Source: an uncultured Bacilli bacterium (GTDB lineage Bacteria > Bacillota_I > Bacilli_A > RF39 > UBA660). From it: a stretch of 26,764 bases of DNA. Both the position numbers and the translations under genes were made by a program. The notes under the pieces are model-generated. The model made no database searches. It had not been told where the DNA came from and worked only from the letters and a program-made list of their open reading frames with translations. Location of the stretch: positions 1 through 26,764 of the forward strand of contig CAPHZB010000016.1 of assembly GCA_948629335.1 (NCBI GenBank), in the 5' to 3' direction. This document shows positions 6,876 through 12,535 of this stretch, one piece after another. How positions within the stretch are numbered: the first letter of the stretch is position 1; every line of letters starts with the position of its first letter.

Positions 6876-6935
6876 TTTTGAACATATTTGACATTAATAA
6901 TATAAATAATATAAAATAAAAAAATATAATAAATG
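6876..6935 (+). other. oriC, downstream part: tandem DnaA boxes and AT-only tract (candidate unwinding element)
   Basis: Between dnaA and dnaN, TTTTGAACA (6876-6884) is followed without a gap by TATTTGACA (6885-6893), one mismatch from the upstream box pattern. From 6894 to 6934 the sequence is only A and T, with TAA/TAT triplet repeats next to the boxes. Boxes touching an AT-rich, triplet-patterned tract match the Bacillus subtilis arrangement, where the unwinding element lies downstream of dnaA beside DnaA-trio repeats. A further reverse-orientation match, TTTTACACA, covers 6806-6814. Function is inferred from layout. Confidence 0.65.
6888..6915 (+). promoter_or_regulatory. Candidate dnaN promoter overlapping a DnaA box
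   Basis: TTGACA at 6888-6893 is followed after 16 bp by TATAAA (6910-6915), or after 18 bp by TAAAAT. The -35 hexamer is the 3' part of the DnaA-box-like TATTTGACA, so DnaA binding would compete with RNA polymerase. The AT-only context makes the -10 uncertain. Confidence 0.45.
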
Positions 6936-6945
6936 GGAGGTTTTT

Positions 6946-8067
6946 ATGAAATTAGAAATAAAACAAAGTATTTTAATGGAACATTTAAATTATGTTATAA
7001 AGGGAATATCAAGTAAAAATATTATACCTGTACTAAATTGTATTAAATTTGAATTAACAAATGATGGATTATATTTAATGAGTACCGACAATGATATTGC
7101 CATCAAAACATTTATTGCAAAAGAAAAAATTGAAAAGATAGAAATGTTAGGAACAATTTTAGTTTCAGGACGTTATATTTATGAGATTATTCGAAAATTA
7201 CCGGGAGAGCTTATAAAAATTGAAGAAGTTTTAGACAACAAGATTGATATTAAAACTTCCAATTCCAATTTTAACTTAAATTGTAATGATGCATCTGAAT
7301 TTCCAATTCTTGATTTACAAGATAGTGAAAATCCAATTGTAATGAATGAATCTGTCTTTAAAACCATTATAAGGCAAACAGCTTTTGCATCATCACAACA
7401 AGAATCTAGACCAGCTCTTACAGGAATCAATTTTGTAATTAACGGAAATATTCTAGAGGCAAGCGCAACCGATTCTTACCGTGTTTCTAAAAAGAAAGTT
7501 GAGTTAAAAGAAGAAAGTAAAAGTCCTATCAATATTATCATTCCAACAAGAAATTTAAATGAATTGGTAAAACTATTAGAAAATGATGATGACGATATTG
7601 AATTACATATTTTTTCAAATAAAATTATCTTTAAATTTAATTCTATCATTATGATGTCAAGATTAATTAATGGAGATTTTCCTGACTTATCTGCTTTAAT
7701 TCCTGATACATTTTATTTAGAAGTTACAGTACGCTTAAATGCATTCTATAAAGCTTTAGACCGCGCTAGTTTACTTACGAATGAATCAGATAAAAATATA
7801 GTAACATTTCGAACAGATGAAGATATTGTTCAAATCTCTTCTAATATACCTGAAATAGGGCATGTAGAAGAAACTGTTGAGATAGAAAAAAACAATGAGA
7901 ATGAAATAGAGATTAGTTTCTCATCAAAGTATATGATGGATGCAATTCGTACTCTTGAATGTGAATCGATAAAAATACTGTTTAATGGGGAATTAAAACC
8001 AATTATTATTAAAAACTTAGATGATGATAATTTAATTGAATTAATTGTTCCTATTCGGACATACTAA
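6946..8067 (+). CDS. dnaN: DNA polymerase III beta subunit (sliding clamp)
   Basis: The ring-shaped processivity clamp that tethers the replicative polymerase to DNA. The 373 residues are the standard length for three repeated clamp domains. Recognisable segments are the start MKLEIKQSILMEHLNYVIKG, the domain 2 stretch QTAFASSQQESRPALTGINF and the C-terminal end ELIVPIRTY, which corresponds to the usual VMPMR(L/I)-type tail near the partner-binding pocket. GGGAGG lies 5 nt before the ATG. It follows dnaA by 140 nt containing the second origin part, and ends at its own hairpin terminator. Confidence 0.97.
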   Translation: MKLEIKQSILMEHLNYVIKGISSKNIIPVLNCIKFELTNDGLYLMSTDNDIAIKTFIAKEKIEKIEMLGTILVSGRYIYEIIRKLPGELIKIEEVLDNKIDIKTSNSNFNLNCNDASEFPILDLQDSENPIVMNESVFKTIIRQTAFASSQQESRPALTGINFVINGNILEASATDSYRVSKKKVELKEESKSPINIIIPTRNLNELVKLLENDDDDIELHIFSNKIIFKFNSIIMMSRLINGDFPDLSALIPDTFYLEVTVRLNAFYKALDRASLLTNESDKNIVTFRTDEDIVQISSNIPEIGHVEETVEIEKNNENEIEISFSSKYMMDAIRTLECESIKILFNGELKPIIIKNLDDDNLIELIVPIRTY

Positions 8068-8068
8068 T

Positions 8069-8097
8069 AAAGAATAGTTTTATGCTATTCTTTTATT
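8069..8097 (+). terminator. Rho-independent terminator after dnaN
   Basis: AAAGAATAG (8069-8077) pairs perfectly over 9 bp with CTATTCTTT (8085-8093) around a 7-nt loop, followed by TTATTTATT. The stem is AT-rich, so efficiency may be modest. Confidence 0.6.
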
Positions 8098-8251
8098 TAT
8101 TCAGTTGTATAAATTACGTATTTTAGAGAAAAATTGGACATTTTAATTTAAAATAAAAGCCAAATAATATGATAAAGACGTATTTCATGTAGAAAAAAGA
8201 AATTTTAGTTGTAAATAAATGTAAAAAATGGAATATAGAAAGTACATTCTG

Positions 8252-8280
8252 TTGCATTTTTAGTAGAAAAATTATATAAT
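8252..8280 (+). promoter_or_regulatory. Promoter of the pilin-like gene
   Basis: TTGCAT (8252-8257), 17 bp, TATAAT (8275-8280): a near-consensus housekeeping promoter 23 nt before the start codon of the pilin-like gene. One AAAA-N5-TTTT sequence (8194-8206), the half-site type of ComK boxes, lies 45 bp upstream, but no second half-site at ComK spacing is visible. Confidence 0.75.
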
Positions 8281-8303
8281 TTTCTTAAGGATAGGGTGAT
8301 TGT

Positions 8304-8741
8304 ATGAAGAAAAAGGGTTTTACATTAATTGAACTATTAACTGTTATCATTATTATTGCAATTGTTGCTCTAATTACAATTCCAGTTGTTTCCCATTTAA
8401 TTGACGATTCAAAGAAAAATACATTTTCAAATAGTGTGACTGGTATGATTAAGTCTATAGAAATGTATTCTACAAAGGTGGCAGGAACAAGCGTAATTTT
8501 AGATTTAAGCCCAACAGGAGGCGATATTGAACGACTAGATTTTAACGGAAAAGATCCAGAACTAGGAACAGCTTATATTAGTGAAGACGGGAAGATTTCT
8601 ATCTTTATGTGTAATGATGAGTTCTGTGGATATAAAAGACGTACTGATAAAGAAGTTATTATCGTCGATAGAGATAGTAGCACAAGTGAAGATTTCTTAG
8701 GCAAGGATAATACAGAAAAAATTATTTTTTTAGAGAGTTAA
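8304..8741 (+). CDS. Type IV pilin-like (pseudopilin) protein with N-methylation signal
   Basis: The N-terminus MKKKG-FTLIELLTVIIIIAI is a class III prepilin signal: a short basic leader ending in Gly5, cleaved by a prepilin peptidase before Phe6, with the conserved Glu at mature position 5, then a ~20-residue hydrophobic helix. The remaining ~110 residues form a soluble head with a CNDEFC cysteine pair that might make a disulfide. At 145 residues it is the size of competence pseudopilins (ComGC/ComGD type) or minor pilins; the head does not let me choose. The start has AGGGTGAT upstream and a strong promoter. No pilin assembly genes (ATPase, platform protein, peptidase) are nearby, so its machine must be encoded elsewhere. 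It is followed by a terminator and then comK, which suggests a competence or DNA-uptake pilus; this is inferred from context. Confidence 0.85.
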   Translation: MKKKGFTLIELLTVIIIIAIVALITIPVVSHLIDDSKKNTFSNSVTGMIKSIEMYSTKVAGTSVILDLSPTGGDIERLDFNGKDPELGTAYISEDGKISIFMCNDEFCGYKRRTDKEVIIVDRDSSTSEDFLGKDNTEKIIFLES

Positions 8742-8776
8742 TAATCATTTTTAAATCGTTGTTTTTTCCATTTTTG

Positions 8777-8812
8777 AAAAAAATTTTATTGATTTTCGAT
8801 AAAATTTTTTTT
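8777..8812 (+). terminator. Long AT-rich hairpin terminator after the pilin-like gene
   Basis: A 16-bp stem with a single G-U pair joins 8777-8792 (AAAAAAATTTTATTGA) and 8796-8811 (TCGATAAAATTTTTTT) around a TTT loop, ending in a run of eight T residues. The A-run on the left makes it usable on the minus strand too. It insulates the pilin gene from comK, so comK probably starts from its own promoter further on, although I see only an isolated TTGACA (8815-8820) without a proper -10. Confidence 0.7.
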
Positions 8813-8837
8813 ATTTGACAAATTTAAACAAAATGTG

Positions 8838-8883
8838 ACCCTCCTCTAGGTTTTAATAGAAGCTACTTTCCAGATGAGGGGGT
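8838..8883 (+). promoter_or_regulatory. Candidate Shine-Dalgarno-sequestering hairpin in the comK leader
   Basis: CCCTC (8839-8843) pairs with GAGGG (8876-8880), and after one C/T mismatch TCT (8845-8847) pairs with AGA (8872-8874), enclosing a loop of about 24 nt. GAGGG is the core of the comK ribosome-binding site (GAGGGGGTGA, ATG at 8890). In a sequence this AT-rich, the CCCTCCTCT block is conspicuous and reads as an anti-SD. It would hold translation down until opened. No ligand or small RNA is evident. Confidence 0.45.
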
Positions 8884-8889
8884 GAATAT

Positions 8890-9348
8890 ATGCTAGAAGG
8901 TTACGAAATTAATAATTCTACAATAGCGATTATTTCTTTAAAGAAGGGGCGCTCTAGAATTATTGAAGAAAATGATGAATTTGTTGTAACAAAAGATTCC
9001 ACAGAAATTATTAATGATAGTTGTAAATTTTTTGGAAGTTCATATTCAGGGAGGTTTGAAGGCACAAAAAATTTAATTGGTATCAATTATAAAGCTCCTA
9101 TTATTATTGAAGAATCTAGAGAGATTATCTTTTTTCCAACGAGTTCACCTCGTTTTCAAAATTGCAATTGGATTTGCTTAAAAAAGATACACAACATTGA
9201 GAAAGACAATAAAAGAACAGTTCTTCACTTTAAAAATGGAAGCCGTTTAATCCTTGATGTTTCCTATCATTCTATTGAGAATCAGATTTTAAGGTCTACT
9301 TTATTAGAATCAAAAATTCGAAATAGAAGAAATGAGGTGTTTCAATAA
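8890..9348 (+). CDS. comK: ComK family competence transcription factor (short form)
   Basis: A homologue of ComK, the master activator of competence genes in Bacillus, which binds paired A/T boxes. Recognition rests on collinear motifs across the protein: YEINNSTIAI near the start, IINDSCKFFGSSYSGR (40-55; Bacillus has SCRFFGSSYAGR), YKAPIIIEE, IIFFPTSSPRFQNCNWIC (79-96; Bacillus FLFPTLSSTRPQCGWIS), and VSYHSIENQILRSTLLESKI (124-143; Bacillus ISYNSFENQVYRTAWLRTKF). It has 152 residues against about 192, because it stops soon after the NRRNEVFQ segment and lacks the C-terminal tail containing the Bacillus FMLYPK region used for MecA-directed proteolysis. A terminator follows at once, so this is probably its natural end. 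A strong SD (GAGGGGGTGA) precedes the ATG and can be masked. It lies between the pilin-like gene and recF, where Bacillus has yaaA. Confidence 0.9.
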   Translation: MLEGYEINNSTIAIISLKKGRSRIIEENDEFVVTKDSTEIINDSCKFFGSSYSGRFEGTKNLIGINYKAPIIIEESREIIFFPTSSPRFQNCNWICLKKIHNIEKDNKRTVLHFKNGSRLILDVSYHSIENQILRSTLLESKIRNRRNEVFQ

Positions 9349-9376
9349 GCATTTTTGATAAAAATGCTTATTTTTT
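9346..9376 (+). terminator. Rho-independent terminator after comK
   Basis: A perfect 11-bp stem TAAGCATTTTT (9346-9356) / AAAAATGCTTA (9360-9370), loop GAT, is followed by six T residues. The stem starts at the comK stop codon. It separates comK from the recF-gyrB-gyrA unit. Confidence 0.85.
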
Positions 9377-9387
9377 ATAGTAATTTA

Positions 9388-9396
9388 TGGTATAAT
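9388..9396 (+). promoter_or_regulatory. Extended -10 promoter of recF-gyrB-gyrA
   Basis: TG-G-TATAAT (9388-9396) is an exact extended -10 element; the -35 at 17 bp (TTATTT, 9368-9373) is poor and lies in the comK terminator U-tract. Transcription would start near 9403 and give a leader of about 70 nt before recF. Confidence 0.65.
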
Positions 9397-9471
9397 TGTA
9401 TGTGTGTAGAGGAGTATGTAGAGACCTAAAAAGTGTTAAGAAAAGTTTTAAAATGAAAATAGAGGTGTTTT

Positions 9472-10602
9472 ATGTATATTCAGTCAATAAAAATTAAAAA
9501 TTTTCGTAATTATGAAACGCTTTCTTTAGATTTTAATAAAGGAATTAACATTATTTATGGAAAAAATGCACAGGGAAAGACCAATTTACTAGAAAGTATC
9601 TATGTTTTGGGAATTACAAAATCGCATCGTTTAACGATAGATAATCATTTAATACGCGATAATGAGAAGTTTTTAAATATTAAGGGAGTTGTAAAAAAAA
9701 ATCGATTTCCGATGGAGCTAGAATTAAGTTTATCTACCAATAAAGAATTAAAAATTGATAAGCAAAAAGTAAATAAAGTTTCTGATTACATTTCTAAAAT
9801 GAATCTAATTATTTTTTATCCAGAAGATTTAGAACTAATCAAAGGTGCTCCAAGTATTCGAAGGAGATTTTTAAATCTAGAACTCAGCCAATTATATAGT
9901 GGCTATTATACTTTATTAAATGATTATAATAAGTTATTAAAAATGCGTAATGATTATTTAAAGAAAATCAAAGACGGAGAAAGTGTTGATGAAAATTATT
10001 TGAGTATTTTAAACGATTATTTTGTAGAAAAAGGAAGCTATCTTTATAAGTTACGAAAAAAATTTATTTCTCTTTTGAACGAAAGATGTGCAGAGATTTA
10101 TAAAAAAATTACAGGATTAGATGGATTTCATTTGGTTTATGAATCGAGTATTGATACAAGTTCTTCTAATCGGGAAGAGATTAAACGGAATTTGAAACAA
10201 AAGATGGAGAAAATGTATTCTAGTGAATTGCGATTTAAGGCAAGTTTGGTTGGACCACATCGAGACGATTTTTCTTTTTATTTAAACGATCAAAACTTAA
10301 AACTTTATGGCTCCCAAGGACAACAGAGAATTGCAGTCCTTGCAATTAAATTGGCAGAAATAGACATCTTCAAAACTTATACAAATACAACACCGATTTT
10401 ACTTTTAGATGATATTTTTAGTGAATTAGATAATCGTAAAAAAAACAATTTACTTAAATTTATCAAAAACAATATTCAAACGATTATTACAACGACAGAA
10501 CTTTCTACAATTAATAAAAAAATTATCGATAAAGCGAAGTTGATTGAAATTGAAGATGGAAAGGTAAAAAAAATCAAAGAGGTGAAGGAAAATGCAAAAT
10601 AA
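9472..10602 (+). CDS. recF: DNA replication and repair protein RecF
   Basis: RecF, an SMC-like ATPase that with RecO and RecR loads RecA at single-strand gaps. It has 376 residues, the normal length. Motifs: N-terminal SIKIKNFRNYETLSLDF, Walker A GKNAQGKT (30-37), the segment YPEDLELIKGAPSIRRRFLN, ABC-type signature SQGQQR (281-286) and Walker B ILLLDDIFSELD (D313, D314). The SD AGAGGTG precedes the ATG. It overlaps gyrB by 11 nt. The remB (yaaB) gene that separates recF and gyrB in Bacillus is absent. Confidence 0.97.
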   Translation: MYIQSIKIKNFRNYETLSLDFNKGINIIYGKNAQGKTNLLESIYVLGITKSHRLTIDNHLIRDNEKFLNIKGVVKKNRFPMELELSLSTNKELKIDKQKVNKVSDYISKMNLIIFYPEDLELIKGAPSIRRRFLNLELSQLYSGYYTLLNDYNKLLKMRNDYLKKIKDGESVDENYLSILNDYFVEKGSYLYKLRKKFISLLNERCAEIYKKITGLDGFHLVYESSIDTSSSNREEIKRNLKQKMEKMYSSELRFKASLVGPHRDDFSFYLNDQNLKLYGSQGQQRIAVLAIKLAEIDIFKTYTNTTPILLLDDIFSELDNRKKNNLLKFIKNNIQTIITTTELSTINKKIIDKAKLIEIEDGKVKKIKEVKENAK

Positions 10603-12520
10603 AGAAGAACATTATGATGCTTCGGATATTCAAGTCTTAGAAGGGTTAGAAGCAGTAAGAAAACGTCCTGGTATGTATATTGGGACAACAGATGTAAAGG
10701 GATTGCATCATCTAGTATGGGAAATTGTAGACAATGCAATTGATGAAGCACTTGCAGGATATTGTAACCACATTGAAATCATTATTAATAAGGATAATTC
10801 AGTCACAGTAAAGGATAATGGTCGTGGGATTCCAGTAGGGATTCATGCTAAAACTGGTATTTCTACTGTAGAAACTGTTTATACTGTCTTACATGCAGGA
10901 GGTAAATTTGGTGGTGGGGGCTACAAAGTAGCAGGAGGACTTCATGGTGTAGGTGCTAGTGTAGTAAATGCATTAAGTAAATGGGTAATAGTACGTGTTT
11001 ATAAAGATGGAAAGATTCACGAAGTTAAGTTTGAAAATGGTGGCAAAATAGCACAACCCCTAACAATCATTGGTGATTGTGAACCAGATCGAACAGGAAC
11101 AATGGTTACATTTAAAGCAGATGCAGAAATATTTGATACGGATATTTATGATTATGAAACATTGAAGGTTCGAATCCGTGAACTTGCTTTTCTAAATAAA
11201 GGATTATCGTTAACTTTGAGAGATGACCGTGATGATGAGGATACAACTGGAGAACATTTCCTATATGAAGGTGGAATTTCTGAATATGTACGTTTTATTA
11301 ACACCAATAAGACACCAGTACATGAAAATATTATTCACTTAGAAGGAGAAGACTCTGGTGTATTCTTTGAAGTAGCTATGCAGTATAATACAAGTTACAA
11401 TGACAACATCTATTCCTTTGTTAATAATATTAATACGCATGATGGAGGAACACACGAAGAAGGCGTAAGAAGAGCGTTAACACGAGTTATCAATAGTTAT
11501 GCACGTAAAACTGGTCTTTTAAAGGAAAAGGACGAATCTTTAACAGGGGATGATGTAAAAGAAGGACTTACAATGATTGTATCTTGTAAGCATCCGAATC
11601 CTCAATTTGAAGGGCAAACAAAAGGTAGACTTGGAAACAGTGAAGTTAGAAAACTAGCTGATAATGTTTTTTCGGGGGGATTTGAAAGGTTTTTAATGGA
11701 AAATCCGGAAGAGGCAAAGAGTATTGTAAATAAGGCAATGCTTGCTTGTCGAGCACGAAATGCAGCAAAAAAGGCTCGTGAAATTACAAGAAAAAGTGAA
11801 TTGGGACCTGTATCTTTTATGGGAAAATTATCTGATTGTAAAAGCAAAGATCCAAAGGAAGCCGAAATATTTATCGTCGAGGGAGACAGTGCAGGTGGTT
11901 CTGCAAAAGAGGGAAGAGATTCTATGACGCAAGCCATCTTGCCACTTCGAGGAAAAATATTAAATGTAGAGAAAGCCCGCTTGGATAGAGCACTTTCAAA
12001 TGAAGAAATTCGAACGATTATTACAGCTTTTGGTACGGGAATAGGAGAAGAATTTGATCTATCAAAATTACGTTACGATAAGATTGTTATCATGACCGAT
12101 GCCGATGTTGACGGTTCTCATATTCGTGTATTATTACTTACCCTATTTTATCGGTTTTTTAAACCTATTGTAGAAGCTGGACATGTATATGCAGCGCAAC
12201 CTCCATTATTTCGGATAAGACATGGTAAAATTAGGAAGTATGTTCTTGATGAACCAGAAAAGGAAAAGTATTTAGCAACATTACCTGAAAATATCCGTTC
12301 TAAGGTAGAAATTACGCGTATGAAAGGACTTGGGGAAATGGACGCAGATGAACTCAATGAAACTACTATGGATATTAATAAACGTGTTTTAAGAAAAATA
12401 ACAGTGGATGATTGCATGAAAGCAGATGAAGTTTTTAATACATTGATGGGGGAAGAAGTAGAACCTAGAAGAAAATTTATTGAAGAAAATGCAGCATATG
12501 TAAAAAATCTAGATATTTAA
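10592..12520 (+). CDS. gyrB: DNA gyrase subunit B
   Basis: The ATPase subunit of gyrase, which introduces negative supercoils with GyrA. Its 642 residues match firmicute GyrB. Present are the GHKL ATP-binding motifs EIVDNAIDEALAGY, DNGRGIPVGIH and GGLHGVGASVVNALS, the TOPRIM motif EGDSAGGSA (430-438) and the magnesium-binding DADVDGSHIR (503-512). The C-terminus EEVEPRRKFIEENAAYVKNLDI is the standard ending. Its start lies within the last codons of recF behind GAGGTGAAGGA, and 15 nt separate it from gyrA. Cluster position favours GyrB over ParE. Confidence 0.97.
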   Translation: MQNKEEHYDASDIQVLEGLEAVRKRPGMYIGTTDVKGLHHLVWEIVDNAIDEALAGYCNHIEIIINKDNSVTVKDNGRGIPVGIHAKTGISTVETVYTVLHAGGKFGGGGYKVAGGLHGVGASVVNALSKWVIVRVYKDGKIHEVKFENGGKIAQPLTIIGDCEPDRTGTMVTFKADAEIFDTDIYDYETLKVRIRELAFLNKGLSLTLRDDRDDEDTTGEHFLYEGGISEYVRFINTNKTPVHENIIHLEGEDSGVFFEVAMQYNTSYNDNIYSFVNNINTHDGGTHEEGVRRALTRVINSYARKTGLLKEKDESLTGDDVKEGLTMIVSCKHPNPQFEGQTKGRLGNSEVRKLADNVFSGGFERFLMENPEEAKSIVNKAMLACRARNAAKKAREITRKSELGPVSFMGKLSDCKSKDPKEAEIFIVEGDSAGGSAKEGRDSMTQAILPLRGKILNVEKARLDRALSNEEIRTIITAFGTGIGEEFDLSKLRYDKIVIMTDADVDGSHIRVLLLTLFYRFFKPIVEAGHVYAAQPPLFRIRHGKIRKYVLDEPEKEKYLATLPENIRSKVEITRMKGLGEMDADELNETTMDINKRVLRKITVDDCMKADEVFNTLMGEEVEPRRKFIEENAAYVKNLDI

Positions 12521-12535
12521 AAGGAGGTGTAGGTT

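Noticed and set aside
8194..8206. AAAA-N5-TTTT ComK-type half-site upstream of the pilin gene
   Set aside because: Only one half-site; ComK needs two at set spacings, and the motif is common by chance in DNA this AT-rich.
9416..9421. Minimal ATG-TAG start-stop element behind GAGGAG in the recF leader
   Set aside because: Could stall ribosomes in the leader, but one occurrence without conservation data is not evidence; recF has its own good site.
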